Shown: positions 48,149 to 60,800 of the stretch, piece by piece
How positions within the stretch are numbered: the stretch's first letter is position 1
How the letters are laid out: each line of letters opens with the position of its first letter
NCBI GenBank assembly: GCA_032622095.1
Contig: CP136066.1
Location: 229,652,961 to 229,716,960, forward strand
Source: Siphonodentalium dalli
Taxonomy: Eukaryota > Mollusca > Scaphopoda > Gadilida > Siphonodentaliidae
Direction of reading: 5' to 3'
Length of the DNA stretch: 64,000 nucleotides
Program-made: the position numbers and the translations under genes
The notes under the pieces: generated by a model
Told to the model about the DNA's origin: nothing
What the model saw: the letters and a program-made list of their open reading frames with translations, nothing else
Database searches by the model: none

Positions 48149-48893
48149 AGCAACATGCACATCAGGCAGCGTGCGTTCGGTCGATCTTGTTGCAGAATCT
48201 TTTAAATCATAATGATATTGAAAACATGAACCATCCTAGAATAAAACAGATCACCAACAAAGAGCTCCTTGTCGTTTTAAGAAGAAGGCATGGTATGGCG
48301 GAGATGGTGATTTTCAATACAGGGACATCAACACTTAAGTCGCCTGGATATCATCGCTCACGAGAGAGTCGGCAGTTGCACAAGTGACGAGAATAAACAA
48401 ATTGATTGCAGTTATGCACTGTGTATGAACTGTTACATCGGAAGTAATTATATCGCTGATTGTGTGATGGTTCAGGAATGATTTGTTACAGTTCCTTATG
48501 ATTACAATTAACCCTTTTCTGGACAAGATGACGCTCATTATTGATATCTCGAACACTGTCTCGAATGCATTAAATTTTTCCGAATGAACAGAGGCTGCAG
48601 TTTTGTCGAAACCTGAACTCTCGATCACAATTAACTCGGAAGTATAGCGAGTTAACGCTTACACATTAACATTTATTACACTCTTGTGTGCGATTTCCAT
48701 TGAAAACGCCGTTAATTAATATGGTAATGTCACTAGTGAATTGTGTCATTTCTTGTGAAATCATTGACAATTACTGATCTAGACTGAATTATCGATGGTT
48801 GATCATTCTCCACATCGGGACTTTCATGCATTAATTATAGGTGTTTTAATCATATAAGGCGAACCAAATTGATGCAGAAGAGTAATAAATGTA
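48149..48893. other. Upstream region of the TLR gene
   Basis: No other gene. On the minus strand TTTAAAAG lies ~55 bp upstream of the ATG, a weak TATA-like candidate only. From 48380 the region is occupied by an interspersed repeat listed separately. Confidence 0.4.
48380..48660 (+). repeat. Diverged ~270-bp interspersed repeat, copy B
   Basis: Inverted relative of 11135-11410: CACTGTGTATGAACTGTTAC, GAACAGAGGCTG and the end GAGTTAACGC correspond in order. Confidence 0.6.
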
Positions 48894-49047
48894 GTAACCA
48901 ATTAGTTCCGAGAATTACGTTAAATGATTCACTCGAGGCGAGAGGCGTTTATGTAACATACTCGTGCTCTAACGCGCATTTGTTTCTTACCGACGTCTCT
49001 CGCCTCTCGTGAAATATTTAACGTAATTCTCGGAACCAATTGATTAC
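48894..49047. repeat. Long inverted repeat (palindrome 5) with ~45-bp loop
   Basis: Arms of ~54 bp share CCGAGAATTACGTTAAAT and GAGGCGAGAG on one side and the complements on the other; the outer ends are GTAACCAATTAG and CCAATTGATTAC. The loop is longer than in palindromes 1-4. Confidence 0.85.
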
Positions 49048-49289
49048 ACTCTATGTAATCACTGAAAATCAAGCTATTTAAACGCAATTTTTTTGTAGCG
49101 TTTCAAATATTAAACTCATTCTGAAGACGAAAACAATTTGGTGTCAGACCTGCCCATATTTCATTTTTCACCATGTGGGTTTCCCAGCACCCGTGGTGAA
49201 ACCTCTTGTTTGTTTAGTGGTTCAGCCAGTTCTCCTTTCAAATTGATTGCCTTCTCTTTGTATATTCGCGCAGTTTGCGTTTTGCGGCG

Positions 49290-49656
49290 ATTATATACAA
49301 GAGATGGACATACCAAGCTGCCGTCTCATATATTTAGTTTCCTCTTCTATTTCACGGAGAAGGACTATCTTCTATGTGCATGACACGAACGTCAGTGATA
49401 AAGTTATGTCCTGATGAACTGAAATATTGGCAACAGGCTTGTCAAACTTAAGTTTGATATATGAGAGATGTAACCTCATGTAGACAATGAGTTCATTTTT
49501 GGTCTGACGTACATATTGGAATCTGCAAAACTGACAGGTTATAAGATAATTTACATTTGCAGAATAGCAATCCATTTGATGAGTGACCGGATATTGAACG
49601 CGAGTGGCTTCGCTCTGAAACAAAATCTTTATCTGAATATATTCTCTGATGTTCAT
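49290..49656 (-). pseudogene. Penelope-like element GIY-YIG endonuclease fragment
   Basis: The minus-strand frame ending at 49372 reads CYSANVNYLITCQFCRFQYV then RQTKNELIVYMRLHL and DKPVANISVHQ. This is the order of the Penelope GIY-YIG domain (YLI-C-C--QYVGQT, R---H, PVA-HF), with a CX2C zinc-binding-like pair. The Gly of the usual YVGQT is Arg here. Downstream sense continues in another frame (FITDVRVMHIE), so there is a frameshift, and stops follow. No reverse transcriptase is visible upstream. Recognition is from family memory; this is a dead 3' relic of a retroelement. Confidence 0.68.
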
Positions 49657-50810
49657 GGCACAACGCTTCTTTTTACAGTAAGTAAATTTTTCCGCTTGGG
49701 AAGTTACTGCCGCTTTCGGGTGCAGATTGAAAAGAAGTGAGGGAGATTTATATATTGACGAAATTCACAAATAGTTTAGATTAAATGTTTTGAGCTTGTT
49801 ACAAGCTTCATTAAGATCTTGTTGATCTGAAAATAATTATGAGAAAACGGATGATTTGAGATTTGATGAGGCCATTAAAAAGTATAGGAGAATGAAATGA
49901 GCTTTTGTGCAACAAGGCATGGATATCAGTTTTAGAAAACTTTTGTGTCTAAGAGACCTGGCTACACTGAAAAAAAGAAACTTAGTCATAGCCTTAGTCA
50001 ACCCATAACTTAGTTATTTTTTGACCAACGTAACCAAAAGTAACTTAGTTCGACCTTAGTCACACCTTAGTTACTACGGTTAATATTTTCGTGAATCAGT
50101 CATGCCGTCAAAACTCAATAGTATATTTATCGGCGACATATTATATACGGCACTGACTCCATATAGTATGACTGAATCTTACTCTGCTGATATTTAATAT
50201 GTATATAATATCGCATTCATTCTGTGTTAATCGGGTCGGTACGAACATGGACGAGTACGTAATTAACCGGGATTAAAAGTACCTGCTTTATCACTCAAAT
50301 TATTGTCTCGCCATTTTGTGGCGGATTTATGCTGACATTTTTATTTCGATAAAATCACTGAAATCAGAGTGATTTAGACGTGATATTGGCGTCGAACGAA
50401 CTAAAAGAGACGACATATTACATAAATAACAACCATGGCGTATTGGGAGAGCGGATAAAATCAGGATAAAAGAGAAGATAGGAAAATAATCTTCGAAAAC
50501 ATTCATCGTGTATTGTTGAACTAATTATTCAGCTGCTTTCAACAAGTGGACAATTTGTCAATGATAGCTTGAAGGGTTCGTAACCAAGATGGCGGTCTAG
50601 AGATATATTTTAATTGCGGTGAGAGAAAATCACTATTTTGTTGGCAAAGATAACTACAGACTACTGATGAGTTATATATGATATACTTTGTTATAAGTGG
50701 AGCAATATCCATTAAAAAATACGCCGCCAGAAGATCACTTTCTGGTGATTCAGTTGGTACAAGATAAGTAGCCCATTGTCGATGCACAAACGTAAATACA
50801 AACAAAGAGT
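49657..50810. other. Intergenic DNA
   Basis: No gene. At 49978-50075 a short motif ACTTAGT/CCTTAGTCA recurs six or seven times in both simple and spaced forms. A CCAAGATGGCGG motif lies at 50585. Confidence 0.45.
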
Positions 50811-51758
50811 ATGCCAGATAAACGAAATACAGTAATGAGTTCAACCTCAGATGCTGACGACAGTATAAATAAGGATACTACTAAACCTTCCAACAGAACA
50901 AAGTCACAAGATGGGCCACACAAGAAACAAAAAACACAATCCACAATAAACTTCGCAGATGACAAACAAAAAGCTGCACAAGCCTCACAGAATAGCTCGT
51001 TCGAAACAATCTTGGCAGATATAAATTTCAAACTTGGAAATATGGTGACCAAGGATGATCTGCAGAAAAGCTTGGAACCGTTGGTTAAAAAGGCTGATTT
51101 AGACTCCATAGTAAGCAATCTGAAAATTGAATATGAGCAGAAGATTACAGATGTTGAGGAGGCATTCAGAAGTGATGTGTATGACATGGAGAAGAGGATG
51201 GACCAGTTAGATAACAAATGTGATGCAATGAAAGAAGCAGCAACACAGAGGGATGAGGTAATACAACATCTAGAAGGACAATGCATAGCTTTACAACAAG
51301 AAAACAATAGACTAGAGCAGCACACAAGGAAGGACAGAATCAGAGTATATGGGATAGATGGAGATAGCAAGACTGAGACAGCTGATGAAAGTGAATATAA
51401 AGTTATTGCAGCACTGAACAGCAAGCTGGATGTCAAACTTAATAATGGTGACATATCCATTGCACACAGGCTTGGGCAATATGTTTCTGGGGCCACTGGA
51501 CAGAAAAATTATAGAGGTATAATTGTCAAATTCATGTCCAGAAAAAAGAAGGATGAGGTAGTGAGACAAAGGAAACTTCTGAAAGGGTCAAACATTGTTG
51601 TTAAAGAAGACCTAACTCAAACCAACTCAAACATTCTCAAGAAAGCTAAGGAGCACCAAGCAGTTGAGGATTCATGGGTTATAGGAGGAAAGATGTACAT
51701 TAAATATCATGACAAAGCCAAGAGGAACAAGAAGATAGGATCTCTAGCTGATATATAA
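50811..51758 (+). CDS. L1-type LINE ORF1 protein (RNA chaperone-like)
   Basis: An intact ATG-started frame of 315 residues. The N terminus is polar and basic (KKQKTQ). A coiled coil at about 95-172 is rich in heptads and would trimerise the protein. An RRM-like domain follows from about 173 (RKDRIRVYGI, ISIAHRLGQ, RGIIVKFMSRKKKDEV), then the C-terminal domain (NIVVKEDLT, VIGGKMYIKYHDKAKRNKKI). This is the layout of L1 ORF1p / Transposase_22 proteins, which bind LINE RNA. No endonuclease-reverse transcriptase ORF2 follows; instead an AATAAA signal lies ~75 bp downstream. So it is either a processed or truncated LINE copy, a LINE lacking ORF2, or a domesticated ORF1-like gene. The intact frame argues for youth or selection. 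Confidence 0.82.
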   Translation: MPDKRNTVMSSTSDADDSINKDTTKPSNRTKSQDGPHKKQKTQSTINFADDKQKAAQASQNSSFETILADINFKLGNMVTKDDLQKSLEPLVKKADLDSIVSNLKIEYEQKITDVEEAFRSDVYDMEKRMDQLDNKCDAMKEAATQRDEVIQHLEGQCIALQQENNRLEQHTRKDRIRVYGIDGDSKTETADESEYKVIAALNSKLDVKLNNGDISIAHRLGQYVSGATGQKNYRGIIVKFMSRKKKDEVVRQRKLLKGSNIVVKEDLTQTNSNILKKAKEHQAVEDSWVIGGKMYIKYHDKAKRNKKIGSLADI

Positions 51759-51831
51759 CTGTCATTGATATTTGATATAATAACAATGTGTAAATAGTTC
51801 TTGGAATATGAACATATTATTTTTATCATAA

Positions 51832-51837
51832 AATAAA
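51832..51837 (+). terminator. Polyadenylation signal AATAAA
   Basis: A canonical AATAAA about 75 bp beyond the ORF1 stop codon, in an A+T-rich 3' tail. Confidence 0.5.
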
Positions 51838-51989
51838 TGACCACATATAAAACAGTATACTAGTAACCCTAAGCTGACAATGAAGAAATTATTATAAGTG
51901 AGCTCCACACATCACTCATAATGAATCTCACAAATTTGTCATCAAACTCTCAGAAAATTACATCCACAATGAGAAAAAACCAGCATATT

Positions 51990-53860
51990 ATAATGTCCAA
52001 ATTCAGTTTTCTATTGTTTCATTCAATGGTACCCCAGCTGTCCCAATGAATGAGTAATAGTATTCAATGAAAGTCATTGATTTATGAGACACTAGAATTT
52101 AGTTTTCCTTGATTTTCATTAAATAATGCCTAAATTGTCCCAATGAATGAGTAATCCATCATATTTTTATTGTTCAATAAAGATAATTGATTTTTGTGAA
52201 ACCAGAATTCAATTCTTTACGATTTTCATTGATTAATGCCATGAATGAGTAAAGCAGAATATATTTTTCAATGAATTCCACTGCTTGATACATAAAGCAA
52301 GACATTTAGTATGTTGTATGTTCTTCTCTTGTTGATGTTATATACCTCAGTTGTCCAATTGAATGAGTGAACCAGCCTACATTATTTAATTAATGTAAAT
52401 TGATGTATACCTCAACCAATCCGATTACACAAAGCCTCAAGTGAATGAGTAAACCAGAATAATTGCATTCTTCAATGTAAGTCATTGATTTATGAAACAC
52501 TAGACTTTAGTTTTCATGATTTTCATTGAATAATGCCTCAAATTGGCCAAAGAAAAAGCAAACCAGAACATATTGTTTCAATTAAAGTCACTGATGTATA
52601 CCTCAAGCAAAATAATTTGCCTCAACTGAATGAATAAACTAGCATAATTATATTATTCAATGAAAGTCTTTGATTTATGAGAAGCTGGAATTTAGTGTTT
52701 AATGATTTCCATTGCATAATGCCTCAAAATGCCAAAGAATGAGTATACCAGAAAATATTTGTTCACTTAAAGTCACTGATGTATACCTCAAGCAAAATAA
52801 TTAGATAGTGCATCAAGTGAGTGAGTCATTCAATGAAATTCATTGATTTATGAGACAGTATAATTTAGTTTTTCCTTCCATGATTTTCATTGAATAATGC
52901 TTAAGTTGTCGCAATAAATGAGTACACCAGCATATGTATATGTATGTGTGTCTATGTGTATGTACATATATATGTATATGTATGTAGATATATATATATA
53001 TATATATGTATTGTTCAGTGAAGGTCATTGTTTTGTTTAGAAACTAGAATTCAATTATCCAAGATTTTCATTGAATAGTGCCATGAATGAGTAAAGCAGA
53101 ATATATATTTTCAATGAATTCCACTGCTTGATACATAAAGCAAAACAATTAGTATGTTGTATGTCCTTCTTGTTGATGTTATATGCCTCAGTTGTCCAAT
53201 TGAATGAGTAAACCAGCCTACATTATTTAATTAATGTCATTGATTTATACCTCAATCAATCCAATTACAGAAAGCCTCAAGTGAATGAGTAAACCAGAAT
53301 AATTGCATTCTTCAATGTAAGTCATTGATTTATGAAACACTAGAAATTAGTGTTTGATGATTTTCATTGAATAATGCCTTAATCATGCCAAAGAATACGT
53401 AAACCAGAAAATATTGCTCATTTAAAGTCACTAATGTATAGCTCAAGCAAAATAATTAGACAGTGCATCAAGTGAGTGAGTCATTCAATGAAATTCATTG
53501 ATTTATGAGACAATAGGATTTAATTTTCAGTGATTTTGATTGAATATTGCCTTCAAGTGTGCTAAAGAATGATCAAACCAGAAAATAGTTTTTTTCATTT
53601 AGAGTTACTTATGTATACCTCCAGCAAAATAATTATATAGTGCATCAAGTGAATGAATAAACAAGAATAATTGCATTCTTCAATGTAAGTCATTGATTTA
53701 TGAAACACTAGAATTTAGTGTTTAATGGTTTTCATTGAATAATGCCTCAAAATACCAAAGAATGAGTAAACCAGAAAATATTTGTTCATTTAAAGTCACT
53801 GATGTATACCTCAAGCAAAATAATTAGACATTGCATCAAGTGAGTGAGTCATGAAGTTCA
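51990..53860 (+). repeat. Degenerate A+T-rich tandem array with ~850-bp higher-order period
   Basis: Monomers of roughly 110-120 bp share TTCATTGAATAATGCCTCAA, AATGAGTAAACCAGAA and AAGTCATTGATTTATGA(A/G). A larger block (CCACTGCTTGATACATAAAG, then CTTGTTGATGTTATAT, then CCAGCCTACATTATTTAATT) occurs at about 52280-52395 and 53128-53245, giving a ~850-bp higher-order spacing. No coding frame. Confidence 0.8.
52933..53010 (+). repeat. TA/TATG-rich microsatellite
   Basis: CATATGTATATGTATGTGTG, then TATGTACATATATATG and (TA)n, inside the degenerate array. Confidence 0.85.
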
Positions 53861-54453
53861 CGTAGTCAATGTTCCATGCATGTGGCTTAAAGGTTCTTGT
53901 TCAAGAAGTGTAACATCCAACCAGACATTAAACCATATGGCATTATATTGAACCAGATATTCAAAATATATGGGTTCCTTTCAGAACTAATTGAATTGAC
54001 ATTCAACGATATGGCAAGCGACTTTCAACCCATATGGCATAGCAAACAAAACAAAACGATGCCTTCTATGTCCGCTTCCTATGACCACATGCAAGCAGGG
54101 TCTGGTTTACACCAAGCCAATACAATTATTTCGACGTCATGACGCCAATCAAATCAGAACGTTACAGTTACGTCATATTAATTCGTTTATGGTCAGTGGA
54201 AAATAGACTATACCTTTAACCGACCCTCAGACTAATAACAAATCAGGAAACAATTACCCGGAGATTATTCTCGAATATTCGAATAGTCAAATAATTATTC
54301 GAATATTTATTTTTACGAGCGAATATTCGAATATTCGAATATTCGGACCGAACACTAAATGGTACTTACTCTTGTCATATTGGTAAAGTTCTTGTTATTA
54401 CTTCAAGCTAAAACGGATCTCTGAAATACAGGACATTTGAGTATACTCCCTCT
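53861..54453. other. Intergenic DNA with TTCGAATA palindromes
   Basis: No gene. At 54268-54345 the palindromic word TTCGAATA / CGAATATTCG is repeated about eight times, a small self-complementary microsatellite. Confidence 0.6.
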
Positions 54454-54762
54454 TTAAACAATCAACCGAAAGCGTTGTGCAACATGCGCATAAGTGTCTG
54501 TTGTTGAATTCTGGAATGTTGGTTCGTTGATTTCTTTGAAAGACAACACAATAACAACAACTTGAGTACTTATGGTATGTATCGTCTCAATCACACTCTG
54601 GTAAGTATGTCGTGGTATTGTGCATGGATGTCCGTTGGCTCTTAACATGTCTGAGTGATAAGCAATAATGACATCTAGCTGTTCTTCCGTCCATAATTTG
54701 ATCACTTCACCAGCACACTGTGTATGCGAAAACTGCATGCTTGCCCGATCGTTTGGCTTCAA
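54454..54762 (-). CDS. Possible TIR-domain fragment (tentative)
   Basis: A minus-strand open stretch of 102 codons; its first codon is TTG, so a true start is missing and it may be an exon or relic. LDVIIAYHSD resembles the first TIR strand, and ANGHPCTIPR plus SVIETIHTI and QVVVIVLSF resemble the second strand, second helix and third strand. The helix between the first two strands would be missing, so the domain would be incomplete. The rest shows no motif. I infer a TIR relationship only weakly; it is not close to the TLR TIRs in this window. Confidence 0.28.
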   Translation of the reverse strand: MKPNDRASMQFSHTQCAGEVIKLWTEEQLDVIIAYHSDMLRANGHPCTIPRHTYQSVIETIHTISTQVVVIVLSFKEINEPTFQNSTTDTYAHVAQRFRLIV

Positions 54763-54833
54763 TCGAAACGTGCGTGTGGTTCGAACATCAAACGCGGAGA
54801 ACTGAAGGTAAGTCTTTATAAATCTTTATATTG

Positions 54834-57800
54834 TTTTTCGCAGGACATAGTATGGATTGTTATATAGTATTTATATAAAGTATCGCAGGACAAATAAATT
54901 ATGGATTGTTTTATAGTTTTCTTATAAAGTATCGCAGGACATACATAGTATCGATTGTTATAGTCTCTTTATATAAATTATCACATGACATAGTATGGAT
55001 TGTTATATATTCTTGATATAAGTTTCACATGACATAGTATGGATTATTATAGATTCTTGATATAAGTTTCACATGACATAGTATGGATTGTTATATATTC
55101 TTGATATTAAGTTTTACAGTGCATAGTATGGATTGTTACAATCTTTATATAAAATGTCGCAGGATATAGTATGAATTGTTAATTTGTTATTTAGTCTTGA
55201 GGTAATGTTTCACAGGACATAGTATGGATTGTTATAGTCTCTTTATATAAGTTTCACATGACATAGTACGGATTGTTATAGTCTCTTTATATAAAGTTTC
55301 ACAGGACATAGTATCGGTTGTTATATATTCTTTATATAAAGTTTCACAGGACATAGTATGGAGTGTTATATATTCTTTATATAAGTTTCACAGGACATAG
55401 TACGGATTGTTATAGTCTCTTTATATAAGATTCAAATGACATAGTATCGGTTGTTATAGTCCCTTTATATAAAGTTTCACAGGACATAGTATCGGTTGTT
55501 ATATATTCTTTATATAAAGTTTCACAGGACATAGTATGGAGTGTTATATATTCTTTATATAAGTTTCACAGGACATAGTACGGATTGTTATAGTCTCTTT
55601 ATATAAGATTCAAATGACATAGTATCGGTTGTTATAGTATCTTTATATAAGTTTCACAGGACATAGTATGGGTTGTTATAGTCTCTTTATAAAAAGTCTC
55701 ACAGGATGTAGTATCGTTTGTTATAGTCTCTTTATATAAAGTTTCACAGGACAAGTATCGTTTGTTATAGTCTCTTTATATAAAGTTTCACAGGACATAG
55801 TATGGGTTGTTATAGTCTCTTTATAAAATGTCTCACAGGACATGTATCGGTTGTTATAGTCTCGTCATATAAAGTTTCACAGGATATAGTATCGGTTGTT
55901 ATAGTATCTTTATATAAGTTTCACAGGACATAGTATGGGTTGTTATAGTCTCTTTATAAAATGTCTCACAGGATGTAGTATCGTTTGTTATAGTCTCTTT
56001 ATATAAAGTTTCACAGGAAATAGTATCGTTTGTTATAGTCTCTTTATATAAGTGTCACAGGATATAGTATCGGTTGTTATAGTCTCTTTATATAAGTGTC
56101 ACAGGATATAGTATGGATTGTTATAGTCTCTTTATATAAGTGTCACAGGACATAGTATCGTTTGTTATAGTCTCTTTATATAAGTGTCACATGATATAGT
56201 ATCGTTTGTTATAGTCTCTTTATATAAGTGTCACAGGATATAGTATCGGTTGTTATAGTCTCTTTATATAAGTGTCACAGGATATAGTATGGATTGTTAT
56301 AGTCTCTTTATATAAGTGTCACAGGATATAGTATCGGTTGTTATAGTCTCTTTATATAAGTGTCACAGGATATAGTATGGATTGTTATAGTCTCTTTATA
56401 TAAGTTTCACAGGACATAGTATCGGTTGTTATAGTCCCTTTATATAAAGTTTCACAGGTCATAGTATCGGTTGGTTGCTATAGTCTCTTTATGAAAAGTT
56501 TCACAGGACATAGTATCGTTTGTTATAGTCTCTTTATATAAAGTTTCACAGGACATAGTATCGGTTGTTATAGTCCCTTTATATAAAGTTTCACATGACA
56601 TAGTATCGTTTGTTATAGTCTCTTTATATAAAGTTTCACAGGACATAGTATCGGTTGTTATAGTCCCTTTATATAAAGTTTCACAGGTCATAGTATCGGT
56701 TGTTATAGTCTCTTTATGAAAAGTTTCACAGGACATAGTATCGTTTGTTATAGTCTCTTTATATAAAGTTTCACAGGACATAGTATCGGTTGTTATAGTC
56801 CCTTTATATAAAGTTTCACATGACATAGTATCGTTTGTTATAGTCTCTTTATATAAACTTTCACAGGACATAGTATCGGTTGTTATAGTCTCTTTATATA
56901 AAGTTTCACAGGACATAGTATCGTTTGTTATAGTCTCTTTATATAAAGTTTCACAGGACATAGTATCGGTTGTTATAGTCTCTTTATATAAAGTTTCACA
57001 GGACATAGTATCGTTTGTTATAGTCTCTTTATATAAAGTTTCACAGGTCATAGTATGGGTTGTTATAGTCTCTTTATATAAAGTTTCACAGGACATAGTA
57101 TCGTTTGTTATAGTCTCTTTATATAAAGTTTCACAGGACATAGTATCGGTTGTTATAGTCCCTTTATATAAAGTTTCACAGGACATAGTATCGGTTGTTA
57201 TAGTCTCTTTATATAAAGTTTCACAGGTCATAGTATGGGTTGTTATAGTCTCTTTATGAAAAGTTTCACATGACATAGTATCGGTTGTTATAGTCTCTTT
57301 ATATAAAGTTTCACAGGACATAGTATCGGTTGTTATAGTCTCTTTATATAAAGTTTCACAGGACATAGTATCGGTTGTTATAGTCTCTTTATTTAAAGTT
57401 TCACATGACATAGTATCGGTTGTTATAGTCTCTTTATATAAAGTTTCACAGGACATAGTATCGTTTGTTATAGTCTCTTTATATATGTGTCACAGGACAT
57501 AGTATCGGTTGGTATAGTCTCTTTATATATGTGTCACATGACATAGTATCGTTTGTTATAGTCTCTTTATATAAAGTTTCACATGACATAGTATCGGTTG
57601 GTATAGTCTCTTTATATATGTGTCACATGACATAGTATCGTTTGTTATAGTCTCTTTATTTAAAGTTTCACAGGACATAGTATCGGTTGTTATAGTCCCT
57701 TTATTTAAAGTTTCACATGACATAGTATCGGTTGTTATAGTCTCTTTATTTAAAGTTTCACAGGACATAGTATCGTTTGTTATAGTCTCTTTATTTAAAG

Positions 57801-60800
57801 TTTCACAGGACATAGTATCGGTTGTTATAGTCTCTTTATTTAAAGTTTCACAGGACATAGTATCGGTTGTTATAGTCTCTTTCTATAAAGTTTCACAGGA
57901 CATAGTATCGGTTGTTATAGTCTCTTTATATAAAGTTTCACAGGACATAGTATCGGTTGTTATAGTCTCTTTATTTAAAGTTTCACAGGACATAGTATCG
58001 GATGTTATAGTCCCTTTATATAAAGTTTCACAGGACATAGTATCGGTTGTTATAGTCCCTTTATATAAAGTTTCACAGGACATAGTATCGGTTGTTATAG
58101 TCTCTTTATATAAAGTTTCACAGGACATAGTATCGGTTGTTATAGTCCCTTTATATAAAGTTTCACAGGACATAGTATGGATTGTTATAGTCTCTTTATA
58201 TAAAGTTTCACAGGACATAGTATCGGTTGTTATAGTCTCTTTATTTAAAGTTTCACATGACATAGTATCGGTTGTTATAGTCTCTTTATTTAAAGTTTCA
58301 CAGGACATAGTATCGTTTGTTATAGTCTCTTTATTTAAAGTTTCACAGGACATAGTATCGGTTGTTATAGTCCCTTTATATAAAGTTTCACAGGACATAG
58401 TATGGATTGTTATAGTCTCTTTATATAAAGTTTCACAGGACATAGTATCGGTTGTTATAGTCTCTTTATTTAAAGTTTCACAGGACATAGTATCGGTTGT
58501 TATAGTCTCTTTATTTAAAGTTTCACATGACATAGTATCGGTTGTTATAGTCCCTTTATATAAAGTTTCACATGACATAGTATCGGTTGTTATAGTCCCT
58601 TTATATAAAGTTTCACAGGACATAGTATCGGTTGTTATAGTCTCTTTATATAAAGTTTCACAGGACATAGTATCGGTTGTTATAGTCTCTTTATATAAAG
58701 TTTCACAGGACATAGTATCGGTTGTTATAGTCTCTTTATATAAAGTTTCACATGACATAGTATCGGTTGTTATAGTCTCTTTATATAAAGTTTCACAGGA
58801 CATAGTATCGGTTGTTATAGTCTCTTTATATAAAGTTTCACAGGACATAGTATCGGTTGTTATAGTCTCTTTATATAAAGTTTCACAGGATATAGTATCG
58901 GTTGTTATAGTCTCTTTATATAAAGTTTCACAGGACATAGTATGGATTGTTATATAATCTTTCTATAAAGTTTCACAGGACATAGTATCGGTTGTTATAG
59001 TCTCTTTATATAAAGTTTCACATGACATAGTATCGTTTGTTATAGTCTCTTTATATAAGTGTCACAGGATATAGTATGGATTGTTATAGTCTCTTTATAT
59101 AAGTTTCACAGGACATAGTATCAGTTGTTATAGTCTCTTTATATAAGTGTCACAGGATATAGTATGGATTGTTATAGTCTCTTTATATAAGTTTCACAGG
59201 ACATAGTATCAGTTGTTATAGTCCCTTTATATAAAGTTTCACAGGTCATAGTATCGGTTGGTTGTTATAGTCTCTTTATAAAAAGTTTCACAGGAAATAG
59301 TATCGTTTGTTATAGTCTCTTTATATAAAGTTTCACAGGACATAGTATCGGTTGTTATAGTCTCTTTATATAAAGTTTCACAGGTCATAGTATCGGTTGG
59401 TTGTTATAGTCTCTTTATAAAAAGTTTCACAGGACATAGTATCGTTTGTTATAGTCTCTTTATATAAGTGTCACAGGATATAGTATGGATTGTTATAGTC
59501 TCTTTATATAAGTTTCACAGGACATAGTATCAGTTGTTATAGTCTCTTTATATAAGTGTCACAGGATATAGTATGGATTGTTATAGTCTCTTTATATAAG
59601 TTTCACAGGACATAGTATCAGTTGTTATAGTCCCTTTATATAAAGTTTCACAGGTCATAGTATCGGTTGGTTGTTATAGTCTCTTTATAAAAAGTTTCAC
59701 AGGAAATAGTATCGTTTGTTATAGTCTCTTTATATAAAGTTTCACAGGACATAGTATCGGTTGTTATAGTCTCTTTATATAAAGTTTCACAGGACATAGT
59801 ATGGATTGTTATATAATCTTTCTATAAAGTTTCACAGGACATAGTATCGGTTGTTATAGTCTCTTTATATAAAGTTTCACAGGACATAGTATCGGTTGTT
59901 ATAGTCTCTTTATATAAAGTTTCACAGGACATAGTATCGGTTGTTATAGTCTCTTTATATAAAGTTTCACAGGACATAGTATCGGTTGTTATAGTCTCTT
60001 TATATAAAGTTTCACAGGACATAGTATCGGTTGTTATAGTCTCTTTATATAAAGTTTCACAGGACATAGTATGGATTGTTATATAATCTTTCTATAAAGT
60101 TTCACAGGACATAGTATCGGTTGTTATAGTCTCTTTATATAAAGTTTCACAGGACATAGTATGGATTGTTATAGTCTCTTTATATAAAGTTTCACAGGAC
60201 ATAGTATCGGTTGTTATAGTCCCTTTATATAAAGTTTCACATGACATAGTATCGGTTGTTATAGTCTCTTTATATAAAGTTTCACAGGACATAGTATGGA
60301 TTGTTATATAATCTTTCTATAAAGTTTCACAGGACATAGTATGGATTGTTATATAATCTTTATATAAAGTTTCACAGGACATAGTATCGGTTGTTATAGT
60401 CTCTTTCTATAAAGTTTCACATGACATAGTATCGGTTGTTATAGTCTCTTTATATAAAGTTTCACAGGACATAGTATCGGTTGTTATAGTCTCTTTATAT
60501 AAAGTTTCACAGGACATAGTATCGGTTGTTATAGTCTCTTTATATAAAGTTTCACAGGACATAGTATCGGTTGTTATAGTCTCTTTATATAAAGTTTCAC
60601 AGGACATAGTATGGATTGTTATATAATCTTTCTATAAAGTTTCACAGGACATAGTATCGGTTGTTATAGTCTCTTTATATAAAGTTTCACAGGACATAGT
60701 ATGGATTGTTATATAATCTTTCTATAAAGTTTCACAGGACATAGTATCGTTTGTTATAGTCTCTTTATATAAAGTTTCACAGGACATAGTATCGGTTGTT

